Below, one piece after another: positions 51,043 through 61,200 of a stretch of DNA of 64,000 nucleotides. A model generated the notes under the pieces. That model was not told where the DNA came from, did not search any database, and saw only the letters and a list, made by a program, of their open reading frames with translations. The translations under genes and the position numbers were made by a program. How positions within the stretch are numbered: position 1 is the first letter of the stretch; each line of letters begins with the position of its first letter. The stretch is from Coprococcus sp. (GTDB lineage: Bacteria > Bacillota_A > Clostridia > Lachnospirales > Lachnospiraceae), in the NCBI GenBank assembly GCA_017624085.1, contig JAGANU010000004.1, positions 1 to 64,000 of the forward strand, in the 5' to 3' direction.

Positions 51043-52497
51043 TTACACGTTAATCTCTGCCTTTACGCCAAGTATATCGCTGTTTGCATCCAGTATAGGC
51101 TGAACAACTTCGTCAAGGAACTCTGCAGTCTGCTGCGGAGCACGGCCCACAAAATTCTTTGGCTCCAATATTGATACTATTTCTTCCTTTGTCATACCAA
51201 AATCCGGGTCTGCAGCAATACGGTCAACAAGATCATTCTCATTTCCATACTTCTTAACCTGCTCGCCGGCAAGCATAGAATACTCTCTTATCTTCTCATG
51301 AAGCTCCTGACGATTTCCACCACGCTTAACGGCATCCATCATAATATTCTCTGTTGCCATGAAAGGAATCTCCTTCATAAAGCACTGGTAAATAACCTTA
51401 TCATATACAACAAGGCCGTCAACAACATTGAGATAGAGATCGAGAATTCCGTCAACTGCCAAAAAGGCCTCAGGAACTGATATACGCTTGTTAGCTGAAT
51501 CATCAAGTGTTCTCTCAAACCACTGTGTTGCAGCAGTAATTGCAGGATTAAGGGCGTCTGCCATTACATAATTTGCAAGGGAAGCAATTCTTTCACTTCT
51601 CATTGGATTTCTCTTGTACGCCATTGCAGATGAACCAATCTGATTCTTCTCGAATGGCTCCTCAATCTGCTTTAAGTGCTGAAGAAGTCTTATATCATTT
51701 GAGAACTTGTGAGCACTCTGTGCGATGCCTGAAAGAACGTTAAGTACCCTTGAATCTACCTTTCTTGAGTATGTCTGTCCCGATACAGGATAGCACTGGC
51801 TAAATCCCATCTTCTGGGCAATCTTGTCATCGATCTTTCTGACCGTCTCGTGATCCCCGCCAAAAAGCTCCAAAAAGCTTGCCTGAGTTCCTGTTGTGCC
51901 CTTTGAGCCAAGAAGCTTCTGCTGGTCTATCATGTACTCTATATCTGAAAGGTCAAGGAGTAACTCCTGAATCCAGAGTGTAGCACGCTTTCCAACTGTG
52001 GTAGGCTGTGCAGGCTGAAAATGTGTAAATGCAAGAGTAGGAAGATCCTTGTATGTTCTTGCAAATTTTGAAAGCTCATCGATTACATTGATAAGCTTCT
52101 TTCTGACAAGCTTTAATGCCTCTGTCATAACGATTACATCTGTATTATCTCCTACATAGCAGCTTGTTGCTCCAAGATGGATAATACCGGCAGCCTCAGG
52201 GCACTGAACACCATATGCATATACATGGCTCATAACATCATGTCTTACAAGCTTCTCTCTTTCCTTAGCCACATCATAATTGATGTCATCAGCGTGCGCC
52301 TTAAGCTCAGCAATCTGCTCGTCTGTTATTCTTGGATTGCCATTCTCATCCTTAAGTCCAAGCTCCTTCTCTGTCTCAGCAAGAGCTATCCAAAGCTTTC
52401 TCCATGTCTTAAACTTCATGTCAGGAGAAAAAATATACTGCATTTCCTTACTTGCATATCTTTCACACAATGGACTTTCGTACTTATCTCTGCTCAT
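51043..52497 (-). CDS. purB: Adenylosuccinate lyase
   Basis: Cleaves SAICAR and adenylosuccinate in purine synthesis. 484 residues from MSRDKYESPLCERY at 52497, where GCGAGG gives an RBS; the frame extends to 52533. Superfamily motifs: HDVMSHVYAYG, LGATSCYVGDNTD, THFQPAQPTTVGKRATLW, and the signature SSAMAYKRNPMRSERI. The length is that of the animal-like PurB type common in Clostridia. Confidence 0.96.
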   Translation of the reverse strand: MSRDKYESPLCERYASKEMQYIFSPDMKFKTWRKLWIALAETEKELGLKDENGNPRITDEQIAELKAHADDINYDVAKEREKLVRHDVMSHVYAYGVQCPEAAGIIHLGATSCYVGDNTDVIVMTEALKLVRKKLINVIDELSKFARTYKDLPTLAFTHFQPAQPTTVGKRATLWIQELLLDLSDIEYMIDQQKLLGSKGTTGTQASFLELFGGDHETVRKIDDKIAQKMGFSQCYPVSGQTYSRKVDSRVLNVLSGIAQSAHKFSNDIRLLQHLKQIEEPFEKNQIGSSAMAYKRNPMRSERIASLANYVMADALNPAITAATQWFERTLDDSANKRISVPEAFLAVDGILDLYLNVVDGLVVYDKVIYQCFMKEIPFMATENIMMDAVKRGGNRQELHEKIREYSMLAGEQVKKYGNENDLVDRIAADPDFGMTKEEIVSILEPKNFVGRAPQQTAEFLDEVVQPILDANSDILGVKAEINV

Positions 52498-52601
52498 CTC
52501 TATACCTCGCTTTATTTTTTGTACTTTAATCATTATTACAGTGACTGTCCGCTTCTGTCAACAGTCTAATTATCTTCTGAATAGATATATTCATCTGACT
52601 A

Positions 52602-53957
52602 CTAGGAAATCTGGTACCCCTTTGCCTTAATAAGATCTACCATTTTATAGACATATTGATTGCACAGCTCATCTGTAGCTGCCTCGACCATGACTCTTAC
52701 TACCGGCTCTGTACCACTGCTTCTAAGAAGAATTCTTCCATCGTCCCCCAGCTCAGATGATATTTCATCATTGAGTGCAAGAATATCTGCATCATTCATA
52801 ACCTCGTCCTTGCTTGATACTCTAACATTTACAAGGAGCTGTGGATATATTGTGAGGCTGTTAAACAGCTCTGACAGCTTAACCTTTCGTCCTAAGATAG
52901 TCTCCATAATCATAAGTGAGGTGAGGACGCCATCTCCTGTTGTTGCATATTTGGAAAAGATAATATGACCTGACTGCTCACCGCCTATAGAGTGACCATT
53001 TTCCATCATATTTTCAAATACATACTTGTCACCTACAGCTGTCTTTTCATAATTTATACCCTTTTTATCAAGAGCCTTATAAAGTCCGATATTTGACATG
53101 ATGGTTGTGACAATTGTGTTGTTATTCAGTTCGCCCTTATCCTTTAAGTAACGCCCACACACATACAGTATCTTGTCGCCGTCAACGATCTCACCCTTAT
53201 CATCCACAGCAAGACATCTGTCTGCATCTCCATCAAAGGCAAATCCCACATCCAGTCCCTTTTCCTTGACAAAGGCCTGCAGCTTCTCAATATGAGTGGA
53301 GCCACAATCCGTGTTTATGTTTGTTCCATTCGGTTCATTGTTTATTACATAGGTTTTTGCACCAAGGGCATCATAAACGGACTTTGCAACAAGATATGAT
53401 GCTCCATTTGCACAGTCAAGTCCAATTCTCATCCCCTTAAACGGTCTTGTCGGAATTGTAAGCAGATAACCTATATATCTGTTACGTCCCATCGTGTAAT
53501 CCGTTGTCTTTCCTATATTGTCCCTTGTGGCAAATGGAATCTCAGGGAGCAGTCCATCGATATATGCCTCTATCTCATTTTCAACGGAAGCCTCCAGCTT
53601 GTAGCCCTGACCATTTATCACCTTTATGCCATTGTCATAGTATGGGTTGTGACTTGCAGATATCATAATACCACAGTCAAAATCACCTGTTCTGACTATA
53701 TATGACACGCTGGGGGTCGGCGTTACATGCATAAGATACACATCCGCGCCACTTGCTGTAAGCCCTGATACGAGGGCATACTCAAACATATAGCTTGAAA
53801 GTCTTGTGTCCTTTCCAATAACAACATGAGCCTTTCCGTCATCATGCTTTTTACCATAATAATATCCCAGATATCTTCCTACCTTATAAGCATGCTCCAC
53901 TGTAAGATCAACATTTGCCTCACCTCTGAAGCCATCTGTTCCAAAATACTTACCCAT
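52602..53957 (-). CDS. glmM: Phosphoglucosamine mutase
   Basis: 451 residues. Interconverts glucosamine-6-P and -1-P for peptidoglycan and UDP-GlcNAc. N-terminal GKYFGTDGFRGEAN, phosphoserine loop MISASHNPYYDNGIK, metal loop DGDADRCLAVD and C-terminal RSSGTEPVVRVMVEA are all intact. Separated by 3 bp from the lipid kinase gene, whose end contains its RBS (GCGAGGAAA). Confidence 0.96.
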   Translation of the reverse strand: MGKYFGTDGFRGEANVDLTVEHAYKVGRYLGYYYGKKHDDGKAHVVIGKDTRLSSYMFEYALVSGLTASGADVYLMHVTPTPSVSYIVRTGDFDCGIMISASHNPYYDNGIKVINGQGYKLEASVENEIEAYIDGLLPEIPFATRDNIGKTTDYTMGRNRYIGYLLTIPTRPFKGMRIGLDCANGASYLVAKSVYDALGAKTYVINNEPNGTNINTDCGSTHIEKLQAFVKEKGLDVGFAFDGDADRCLAVDDKGEIVDGDKILYVCGRYLKDKGELNNNTIVTTIMSNIGLYKALDKKGINYEKTAVGDKYVFENMMENGHSIGGEQSGHIIFSKYATTGDGVLTSLMIMETILGRKVKLSELFNSLTIYPQLLVNVRVSSKDEVMNDADILALNDEISSELGDDGRILLRSSGTEPVVRVMVEAATDELCNQYVYKMVDLIKAKGYQIS

Positions 53958-53960
53958 ATT

Positions 53961-54863
53961 CTATATTTCCTCGCTTTCCTGTACTACAAGCATATCCACT
54001 GCCTTCCTGTGTATATGAATCTTTGTTTCTGTGTATTCTCCGCCATATTCTCCGTCACAAGTCCATGCAATCGGCTCCTCTGATTCAACCTTTACTCTGT
54101 GGGCTCTAAAGGATACCATATTTTTCTCATTCACATCACCGGTAAGTAGTGCCCTTACAACTCTCTCAAGGTCAGCCGGAGTCTTCATGGTTCTGATGAG
54201 CAGTCCCTCAAACAGTCCGTCATCAAATTCTACGCCCTTTCTTGTTATACTCCGAAAACCGCCGATAGAAACAGAGTTTGATACCATTCCGAACATGAAC
54301 TCACCCTCCTGCTCCTCTCCATCCACGGTAACCTTAAGCTTATAGGAAGGCATGTTGGTAAGGCTCATCATACCCTGAAGGACATATGCTGCGTGTCCGA
54401 AAATGTTCTTCATATTCTGAGGCGTCGCGTATGATGTATCCGAAAAAATACCAAATGCAGCAACATACACAAAATGCTTATCATTCAAGCTGCCTATATC
54501 AATAGAAAACGGGTCGGCCTTTACAATCATTTCTGCCGCCCCCACGGCCTCCCTTGGAATATCCATGCTTTTTGCAAAATCATTTGTAGAGCCACAAGGT
54601 ATATAACCAAGAGGCACCTTCAAATTACTCTTCATAAATCCCGTAACTGTATTTCCAAGAGTACCATCACCTCCGGCACATACAATCACATCATAATCAG
54701 AACCCTCCTCACAGACAATCTGTTCTGCATCATCTGCAGACTTTGTAATATAGGTTCTTACCGCATAATCATGATTACAGAACACCTCAAGCACATCCAC
54801 CAGAGAATTCTTCAAGGTTGTTCTCCCGGCCTTGGGATTCATGATGAACAGCATTTTTTTCAT
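53961..54863 (-). CDS. Diacylglycerol/lipid kinase family protein
   Basis: 300 residues of the DAGK catalytic family (DgkB/YegS/BmrU). MNPKAGRTT near the N-terminus, the nucleotide loop VCAGGDGTLGNTVTG, and PLGYIPCGSTNDFAKS. Phosphorylates diacylglycerol or a related lipid at the membrane face. It starts 2 bp after queC in the queuosine operon and precedes glmM, so the operon mixes tRNA modification with envelope genes. Confidence 0.9.
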   Translation of the reverse strand: MKKMLFIMNPKAGRTTLKNSLVDVLEVFCNHDYAVRTYITKSADDAEQIVCEEGSDYDVIVCAGGDGTLGNTVTGFMKSNLKVPLGYIPCGSTNDFAKSMDIPREAVGAAEMIVKADPFSIDIGSLNDKHFVYVAAFGIFSDTSYATPQNMKNIFGHAAYVLQGMMSLTNMPSYKLKVTVDGEEQEGEFMFGMVSNSVSIGGFRSITRKGVEFDDGLFEGLLIRTMKTPADLERVVRALLTGDVNEKNMVSFRAHRVKVESEEPIAWTCDGEYGGEYTETKIHIHRKAVDMLVVQESEEI

Positions 54864-54865
54864 AA

Positions 54866-55534
54866 TTATTTATGATCCTCCTTGTACTTCATGTATCGAT
54901 CATATCCGTTTTTGCGAAGCTTACATGATGGGCAATGTCCACAGCCCTGACCCTTTATGCCATTGTAGCAGGTGAGTGTCATGTCCGTAATAACATCAAG
55001 TCCACCGAGCTCATCGGCAAGCTTCCACGTCTCCATCTTATCAATCCACATAAGAGGTGTTATTATATCGAACTCATAATCCATAGCAAGATTAAGTGTA
55101 GTATTGAGCGATTTAATAAACACATCCCTGCAATCCGGATATCCGGAGAAGTCACTTTGGGATACTCCGGTTATTATATCAGATATTCCCCTCTGTTTGG
55201 CAAATATTGCTACAAATGTAAGAAAAACCAAGTTTCTTCCATCTACAAACGAATTTGGCGTTCCCACTGAAGGGGCATTCTCATCCACCTTAATATCGTT
55301 TCTTGTAAGTGAATTTGGTGCAAGCTGGTTAAGAAGTCCCATATCAAGTATATGATGCTCCACACCAAATTTTTCCGCTATCTCCTTTGCGCATTTAAGC
55401 TCTAAGGCATGTCTCTGTCCATAATCAAATGAAACAGCAATTACATTCTCATATTTCTTTAACGCCCATAAAAGGCAGGTTGTGCTGTCCTGTCCTCCAC
55501 TAAATACCACAACAGCTTCTTTCTTGTTCTTCAT
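54866..55534 (-). CDS. queC: 7-cyano-7-deazaguanine synthase
   Basis: 222 residues. Turns 7-carboxy-7-deazaguanine and ammonia into preQ0 with ATP. PP-loop [45 protein letters not shown] and the zinc site [19 protein letters not shown] are intact. Follows folE by 22 bp. Confidence 0.97.
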   Translation of the reverse strand: MKNKKEAVVVFSGGQDSTTCLLWALKKYENVIAVSFDYGQRHALELKCAKEIAEKFGVEHHILDMGLLNQLAPNSLTRNDIKVDENAPSVGTPNSFVDGRNLVFLTFVAIFAKQRGISDIITGVSQSDFSGYPDCRDVFIKSLNTTLNLAMDYEFDIITPLMWIDKMETWKLADELGGLDVITDMTLTCYNGIKGQGCGHCPSCKLRKNGYDRYMKYKEDHK

Positions 55535-55556
55535 AAGTCTATCCCTCCATCAATAT

Positions 55557-56150
55557 CTATCTGCTGGCGCTGTACATCATAAGCAGCTTATTTACAAGTG
55601 CCTGATCTGTTTCAAAGCGTCCTCTAAATGTTGTTGTCATCGTTTTACTGCCCGGCTTCTTTATTCCTCTGGCTGTCATACAGCTGTGATTTCCCTCTAT
55701 GATAACTGCCACATCCTCTGTCTGTGCTGCCTTTGATATTACATATGCAATATCTGAGCCTATTCGTTCCTGAAGCTGAAGACGCTTTGACACCATGTCT
55801 GCTATTCTGGCAATCTTGCTAAGTCCAAGAACCCTTCCATTTGGAATATACGCAACCGTAACCTTCATGTCATACATAAGTGCCATATGGTGCTCACAAT
55901 AGCTAAACACCTCAATATCCTTAACCATAACCATATCGCCCGGTCTTTGGGCACTGTCAGCCTCATCAAATGTCTTGGCAAACATCTGTGCAATCTGGTC
56001 ATTTGTATAGTTCATCCCCTCAAAAACTTCCTCGTACATTCTTGCAACCCTGTCAGGAGTTTCAGCTAAGCCTTCTCTATCCGGATCATCTCCAAGAGCA
56101 ACAAGAATTCCTCTTATATGTTCCTTTATCGCTTCTTTATCTATTGCCAT
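55557..56150 (-). CDS. folE: GTP cyclohydrolase I
   Basis: 197 residues. Opens GTP to dihydroneopterin triphosphate, the first step of both folate and queuosine synthesis. Zinc and active-site motifs [37 protein letters not shown] and [17 protein letters not shown] are conserved. ATG at 56150 ([11 protein letters not shown]) lies one base after the queE stop, with GAGAGGTG as RBS. Placed with queD, queE and queC, it feeds queuosine. Confidence 0.96.
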   Translation of the reverse strand: MAIDKEAIKEHIRGILVALGDDPDREGLAETPDRVARMYEEVFEGMNYTNDQIAQMFAKTFDEADSAQRPGDMVMVKDIEVFSYCEHHMALMYDMKVTVAYIPNGRVLGLSKIARIADMVSKRLQLQERIGSDIAYVISKAAQTEDVAVIIEGNHSCMTARGIKKPGSKTMTTTFRGRFETDQALVNKLLMMYSASR

Positions 56151-56151
56151 C

Positions 56152-56820
56152 TTACACACCTCTCATTTCAGGATCCCATATATATTTGTGAAGCTGCAGC
56201 TGCAATTTCACATCATTCATATTGTTTTCTATCATAAAATCAACTATGTCCTCAGGACTGATCTGACCATATACAGGACTTATATACACTCTTGTTCTCT
56301 CGCACAAGGCATAAGCATTTATGATCTCACGACTCTTTTCCAGGTCTTCTATGCTTCCAACTACAAATTTGACGCAATCATTTTGGTTTACATAATTATA
56401 GTTTGAAAGCCACATTCTGCTTTCCATTTCGCTGCACGGAGTCTTGTAATCAATTGTAAAGGATGTCCCCGGAGATATGGCTTTAAACTCTGCAATGTCT
56501 ACGCTTCCATTGGTTTCCACCTCTACCCTTATGTCATCTTCAAGCTCAAATGCCATAAGAAGCTTTTCAATATCCTTCTGTATTAAAGGCTCTCCTCCTG
56601 TAAGCGTAACATTCTTAATCCCTGTGCGCTTAACATAATCTACAATATCATCCTCAGTCAGACCTTCAAAGGAGACATTCTCTTCATTTGCCCATTTTGT
56701 ATCGCAATATGAGCAGTTCAAATTGCAGCCTGCAAATCGGATAAACACAGAGAGCTCCCCGGCCCTAGAGGCTTCACCATTTATACTTACAAATCTTTCT
56801 ACTACCTTAAATACACTCAT
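56152..56820 (-). CDS. queE: 7-carboxy-7-deazaguanine synthase (radical SAM)
   Basis: 222 residues from [10 protein letters not shown] at 56820, with AGAGGA upstream; the frame extends to 56844 into queD. Radical SAM cysteines are in [15 protein letters not shown] (CxxxCxxC, or CNLNCSYC), followed by [12 protein letters not shown]. Converts carboxy-tetrahydropterin to carboxy-deazaguanine. The C-terminus ([17 protein letters not shown]) is the family's conserved tail. Confidence 0.95.
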   Translation of the reverse strand: MSVFKVVERFVSINGEASRAGELSVFIRFAGCNLNCSYCDTKWANEENVSFEGLTEDDIVDYVKRTGIKNVTLTGGEPLIQKDIEKLLMAFELEDDIRVEVETNGSVDIAEFKAISPGTSFTIDYKTPCSEMESRMWLSNYNYVNQNDCVKFVVGSIEDLEKSREIINAYALCERTRVYISPVYGQISPEDIVDFMIENNMNDVKLQLQLHKYIWDPEMRGV

Positions 56821-56834
56821 TTCCCATATTCCTC

Positions 56835-57254
56835 TTATCTGCAATAGGTTGCAACATTGTTCGGAGTTTCATACACACTAACCTCTATTACATCGTAGCC
56901 CCTTTTTACCATTTCATCAAAAAAGCATTTTGCAAAATTCTCAGCTGTAGGTCTGAAATCCACCTCAATCATTCTAAGGCTTTCACTCTTAAGCGCTTTT
57001 ACCGTATTATCGGAAAGGCTTCCCTTCTCTATAATGAGACTGTGGTCATAATAATCCGCAAGTTCCTTTAAGTCCCTCTTTAGATTTGAAAAATCTACTA
57101 TCATTCCTCTGTTTTGAATATCGTCAGAGAGCCTTTCTGCACCGACAGTGGCCTCAATTGTCCATCTGTGTCCATGTATATTACTACACTTTCCATTGTA
57201 GTCCTTTAAAAAGTGTGCACTATCAAAGCTTGCCTTGGTTTTTAACTTATACAT
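56835..57254 (-). CDS. queD: 6-carboxy-5,6,7,8-tetrahydropterin synthase
   Basis: 139 residues of the PTPS/QueD family, converting dihydroneopterin triphosphate to carboxy-tetrahydropterin. Zinc histidines in FDSAHFL and NIHGHRW, catalytic Cys in YNGKCSN, and the acid pair in YYDHSLI and VYETPNN. First gene of queD-queE-folE-queC. An extended -10 (TGCTATAAT, about 57276-57284) precedes it; no preQ1 riboswitch was found in the short leader. Confidence 0.95.
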   Translation of the reverse strand: MYKLKTKASFDSAHFLKDYNGKCSNIHGHRWTIEATVGAERLSDDIQNRGMIVDFSNLKRDLKELADYYDHSLIIEKGSLSDNTVKALKSESLRMIEVDFRPTAENFAKCFFDEMVKRGYDVIEVSVYETPNNVATYCR

Positions 57255-57317
57255 ACATCCTCCATACCGGTATCTTATTATTATAGCACCCTGACAATAT
57301 AATATGTTCTTTCAAAC

Positions 57318-57352
57318 AACAAAGACCAGAATAGGACATTCTGGTCTTTGTT
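57318..57352 (-). terminator. Terminator after thrC
   Basis: 14-bp perfect stem AACAAAGACCAGAA / TTCTGGTCTTTGTT with a 7-nt loop and GTTTG tail on the minus strand. Confidence 0.85.
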
Positions 57353-57410
57353 ATGTCCTAGTTTTGTTTAGTGACAGGATGGTACTAATGAACTGTCAAT
57401 TACTGTAATA

Positions 57411-58898
57411 TTATATTCCAAGGAACTGCTTTACTACTGTAAGCATATCCTCTTTGTCACATACTGTGTCATGAAGAACCTTGGCTGATCGGATATCCTC
57501 GATAGCCTGTGGTACCTTTACACCGGATAATCTCTCAAGCTCATCCACCAGCTCGAAATCACCCTTTACATCATATGATGGGTCAATGGCATTCATTACA
57601 CTTCTTGTAAACTTGTATGGGCTCGCTGTGGAAGCAATAACCGTCGGAGTCTTATCTCCGGTTTCTGCCACATACTTATCATATACTGTAGCTGCAACAG
57701 CAGTATGAGTATCAATAATATATCCATCTGACTCATATATCTTCTTTATTGTTGCGGCTGTCTCTGCCTCTGTTGAATATCCGCCATAGAACTCAGAAAG
57801 CTTCTCCTTCATATCCTCTGTGATAGTGTACACACCATCTGTGCTAAGCTGCTTCATAAGCTCTGTGTTCTTTGCCGCATCATTTCCTGCGATCTTATAT
57901 ATCAGTCTCTCAAGGTTGCTTGAGATAAGTATATCCATCGATGGAGATGTTGTAAGTATGAATTCTCTGTTTCTGTCATAGGTTCCTGTCTTGAAGAAAT
58001 CAAAGAGAACCTTATTATCATTGGATGCACAGATAAACTTATCTATAGGAAGTCCCATCTCCTTTGCATAGTATGCGGCGAGAATGTTTCCAAAGTTTCC
58101 TGTCGGAACATCAACATTTATCTTATCTCCTGCCTTTATTGTGCCATCTGCAACAAGTCTTGTGTAAGCATATACATAATATGCAATCTGTGGGCAAAGT
58201 CTTCCAATATTGATTGAGTTAGCTGAGGAGAACTGATATCCATTCTCGTCCATATACTTTGCAAGCTCCACGTCTGAGAACATCTTCTTTACTCCGGTCT
58301 GAGCGTCGTCAAAGTTACCTGTAATTCCAACAACAAATGTGTTATCACCCTTCTGTGTAACCATCTGCTTTTCCTGTATCGGGCTTACTCCATTCTTTGG
58401 ATAGAAAACGATAATCTTTGTTCCCGGAACATCTGCAAAGCCTGCAAGAGCTGCCTTTCCTGTGTCTCCGGAGGTTGCAGTAAGAATAACGATCTCATTC
58501 TTCACACCATTCTTCTTTGCTGATGTTGTAAGAAGATACGGAAGAATTGAAAGAGCCATATCCTTAAATGCAATTGTTGAGCCATGGAAAAGCTCCAAAT
58601 AGTACGCACCTGCCTTATTGACAAGAGGTGCTATAACAGGAGTATCAAACTTTGAATCATATGCTGAACTTATGCAGTACTTAAGCTCATCAGCTGTAAA
58701 GTCAGTAAACATAAGCTTCATAACCTCATATGCAACCTGCTGGTAATTCATCTTAGCCAGCTCTGTAAGTGACACATCAAGAGCAGGTATGCTGTCCGGA
58801 ACGAATAGTCCTCCTTCATTTGCAAGACCCTTTAATATGGCCTGTGAGGCTGTAGCTGTCTCATTTGCATTTCTCGTACTTCTGTAAATCATGTCCAT
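57411..58898 (-). CDS. thrC: Threonine synthase
   Basis: 495 residues. PLP enzyme converting phosphohomoserine to threonine. N-terminal YRSTRNANETATASQAILKGLANEGGLFVP, the PLP lysine in HGSTIAFKDMALS and the phosphate loop ATSGDTGKAAL are conserved. AAGGAGATTGGCAT precedes the ATG. Monocistronic, with promoter TTGTTT-17-TATAAT (-10 at 58977-58972). No leader peptide or T-box is seen. Confidence 0.97.
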   Translation of the reverse strand: MDMIYRSTRNANETATASQAILKGLANEGGLFVPDSIPALDVSLTELAKMNYQQVAYEVMKLMFTDFTADELKYCISSAYDSKFDTPVIAPLVNKAGAYYLELFHGSTIAFKDMALSILPYLLTTSAKKNGVKNEIVILTATSGDTGKAALAGFADVPGTKIIVFYPKNGVSPIQEKQMVTQKGDNTFVVGITGNFDDAQTGVKKMFSDVELAKYMDENGYQFSSANSINIGRLCPQIAYYVYAYTRLVADGTIKAGDKINVDVPTGNFGNILAAYYAKEMGLPIDKFICASNDNKVLFDFFKTGTYDRNREFILTTSPSMDILISSNLERLIYKIAGNDAAKNTELMKQLSTDGVYTITEDMKEKLSEFYGGYSTEAETAATIKKIYESDGYIIDTHTAVAATVYDKYVAETGDKTPTVIASTASPYKFTRSVMNAIDPSYDVKGDFELVDELERLSGVKVPQAIEDIRSAKVLHDTVCDKEDMLTVVKQFLGI

Positions 58899-58971
58899 AT
58901 GCCAATCTCCTTATCCTTATATCTCTATAATCATTATTCTTACTAGCCGCATTCATCTAATAATCGTGTGA

Positions 58972-59028
58972 ATTATAACACAGCAATAATTAAAAAACAA
59001 GAAGAGACCGCCACTTAGCAGTCTCTTC
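58972..59028 (-). terminator. Terminator of the 3D-domain gene overlapping the thrC promoter
   Basis: GAAGAGAC (59001-59008) pairs with GTCTCTTC (59021-59028); its minus-strand U-tail TTGTTTTTTAA doubles as the thrC -35 TTGTTT (59000-58995), followed by 17 bp and TATAAT at 58977-58972. Confidence 0.65.
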
Positions 59029-59052
59029 TATCGTTACGCTTATATCTATATA

Positions 59053-59892
59053 TTACTTTATATATACATCATAATATCCTGTTGCAAAATTAAGTGCTGC
59101 CTCATGCGTAGAGAAGTAAATATCAAGATGCTGTCCCTGTACAGCGCCGCCTCTGTCCTGAACAACATATGTATGTCCATCAACGATAAGCTCTGTTCCA
59201 AATTCAAAATTGCTTGGAGCTGCACATGTAACTCCCTCAACTGCAGGAGCACCTGAAGCTGTTGAAGGATTTGTCGGGTTACTCCATATTCCACAGCAGA
59301 TTGAACATGGGCAGTATGCTGTAATCCAGAACTTACCAAGATATGTACCGGATGCAGCTCCGTCTACATACATAACCTTGTCATCCGGAAGTCCCTCGGT
59401 TGACTTCTCTGTAGAAGGATCAACTGAAATCTCATCCTCCGGAAGTCCCGCAACCGACTTATCTCCCTGCACATCCTCCTGCCTGATTGTCTCTGTTGTG
59501 CTTGCAAGCGGCTCATACACAGCTTCTGTAGACTCTGTTACCTGAGAAGCGCCTGCACTGATAACTACCTCTTTTCTTGTTGCCTTCTTGCTTGAAAGAG
59601 CAGCTGAACCTGTTCTGTTAACATCCGAAAGCTCTCCGTCTGCAAGTACCATTGCTGTAGCATCCTCATAATCTGCTACATTCTCTGCATAAAGTGTATT
59701 TCCTGCCTCTGCTACTGAAATAGTCTTTCCCTTTGCAGATACCATACTGCCATCATTTGAAACAACAGCATATGATGCAACGCCTACTGCAAGAAGCACT
59801 GTTCCAATACTGATTTTCTTAATGTTATCTCTGAGTGTCGTCTTCATTAGTTTCTGTGATTTCATCTTTGATGAATCTGAAAACTTTTTCAT
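59053..59892 (-). CDS. 3D-domain (peptidoglycan-binding/lytic) secreted protein
   Basis: 279 residues. N-terminal basic region and a membrane helix or signal peptide at about 28-48 (IGTVLLAVGVASYAVV), a variable Thr/Glu-rich linker with two imperfect GLPEDE/GLPDDK repeats (about 149-172), then a 3D domain (about 184-279). The domain begins LGKFWITAYCPC and carries the three conserved aspartates in VVQDRGGAVQGQHLDIYF, the fold shared with MltA/Rpf-like glycan enzymes. Probably acts on cell wall glycan. Confidence 0.87.
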   Translation of the reverse strand: MKKFSDSSKMKSQKLMKTTLRDNIKKISIGTVLLAVGVASYAVVSNDGSMVSAKGKTISVAEAGNTLYAENVADYEDATAMVLADGELSDVNRTGSAALSSKKATRKEVVISAGASQVTESTEAVYEPLASTTETIRQEDVQGDKSVAGLPEDEISVDPSTEKSTEGLPDDKVMYVDGAASGTYLGKFWITAYCPCSICCGIWSNPTNPSTASGAPAVEGVTCAAPSNFEFGTELIVDGHTYVVQDRGGAVQGQHLDIYFSTHEAALNFATGYYDVYIK

Positions 59893-60206
59893 AACTTTTT
59901 CTCCTTAATTGCTTTACGATTTCATAATTGTTACAAAACCGTTAAAATTTAATTCATGATGGTATTATAATCTCTGTCAAAAGAAAGGTCAAGCAATGAG
60001 GAGATTTTTGTAAGTATGTCACAACAGTGCATTTTTCTTTAATTCTGTTAATATAAAAATGCAACATACACGCAGTAGTTTTTTGTGTATGTTGCACATT
60101 TTTGTCATTTAACATTTTCGAAACAAATTAACATTTTGTATATTATTACTTTTGAAATCATTAAGAATACTCGATTAAATGTTACATAAATAATTCATTA
60201 TGTTAA
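59893..60206 (-). promoter_or_regulatory. Intergenic region: 3D-gene promoter and dusB terminator
   Basis: 314 bp without a gene. Minus-strand promoter of the 3D gene: TTGACC at 59992-59987, 17 bp, TATAAT at 59969-59964. A hairpin GCAACATACAC (60061-60071) / GTGTATGTTGC (60085-60095) behind dusB acts as terminator. The rest is AT-rich with no recognised element. Confidence 0.65.
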
Positions 60207-61169
60207 CTAATCGTAATTTTCGGGTATGGAATCCACCCAGCTGCTCAGCAAATCATACAGCTCAGTATAGCTGTCGACCTCATTTACCATGCTTCTTACC
60301 CTTGCAGAATCATAAAGTCCTGCCGTATACCATGCCACGTGCTTTCTCATCTCATGTATTCCCGTATATTCACCCTTAAATCGGGTCATATCCCTTGCCT
60401 GTCTTAGGATCATGTCCTTTATTTCATGCACATCAGGTCTCTTTGGCACAGTCCCATGTAAAAGAAAATGCTTTATTTCTGAGAAAATCCACGGATTTCC
60501 TTTTGCCCCTCTGCCTATCATAAAGCTGTCGCAGCCGGTCTGTTTTTTCATATCAAGCACATCCTGCGCACTGGTAATATCTCCATTACCTATAACAGGA
60601 ATCGATACCTTCTGCTTCACCTGGGCAATAACATCCCAGTTTGCATGCCCCTGGTAGTACTGCATTCTTGTCCTTCCATGAACGGCAACTGCTGCCGCAC
60701 CACTTTCCTGTGCAATATAAGCAATCTCCGGCGCATTTATATGCTGCTCATCAAAGCCGCTTCTTATCTTAATAGTAAGCGGCAGCTTTATAGCGCTGCT
60801 TACAGCCTCAACGATCCTTCCCACAAGCACCGGGTCCTTCATAAGTGCTGACCCTTCATTGTTATTAACCACCTTAGGAACGGGACATCCCATATTAATA
60901 TCAATAAATGAGTAACCGTTGTCTTCTATTTTCTTTGCCATCTCTGCCATAATGTAAGGATCTGATCCAAAAAGCTGAAGGCCAAATGGTTTTTCCTTCT
61001 CATCCATGGCAAGAAGTGGTTTTGTATTTTTGTTGTTGTAATATATTGCTTTAGCGCTTACCATCTCGCTGTACAGGATATCACAGCCCTGTTCCTTGCA
61101 TAAAAGACGAAATGGCTGGTCACATACACCAGCCATCGGCGCCAAAATTATTTTATCTTTGAACTGCAT
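60207..61169 (-). CDS. dusB: tRNA-dihydrouridine synthase
   Basis: 320 residues. FMN enzyme reducing uridines in tRNA D-loops. TIM-barrel motifs LAPMAGVCDQPFR, DINMGCPVPKVVNNNEGSALM (catalytic Cys), IKIRSGFDE, VAVHGRTRMQYYQG and GNGDI, then a helical tRNA-binding tail. Start MQFKDKIILAP at 61169 with CGGAG 6 nt upstream, rather than the first ATG at 61184, which lacks an RBS. Last gene of dapB-(unknown)-coaX-dusB. Confidence 0.94.
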   Translation of the reverse strand: MQFKDKIILAPMAGVCDQPFRLLCKEQGCDILYSEMVSAKAIYYNNKNTKPLLAMDEKEKPFGLQLFGSDPYIMAEMAKKIEDNGYSFIDINMGCPVPKVVNNNEGSALMKDPVLVGRIVEAVSSAIKLPLTIKIRSGFDEQHINAPEIAYIAQESGAAAVAVHGRTRMQYYQGHANWDVIAQVKQKVSIPVIGNGDITSAQDVLDMKKQTGCDSFMIGRGAKGNPWIFSEIKHFLLHGTVPKRPDVHEIKDMILRQARDMTRFKGEYTGIHEMRKHVAWYTAGLYDSARVRSMVNEVDSYTELYDLLSSWVDSIPENYD

Positions 61170-61200
61170 ATAATTCTCCGCCATAATATAAAACAGATAA

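Noticed and set aside
57255..57410. preQ1 riboswitch ahead of queD
   Set aside because: Only the thrC terminator hairpin and an extended -10 promoter are visible; no aptamer core was recognised.
58899..59052. T-box or leader peptide before thrC
   Set aside because: The interval is too short and holds only a terminator hairpin and a promoter.
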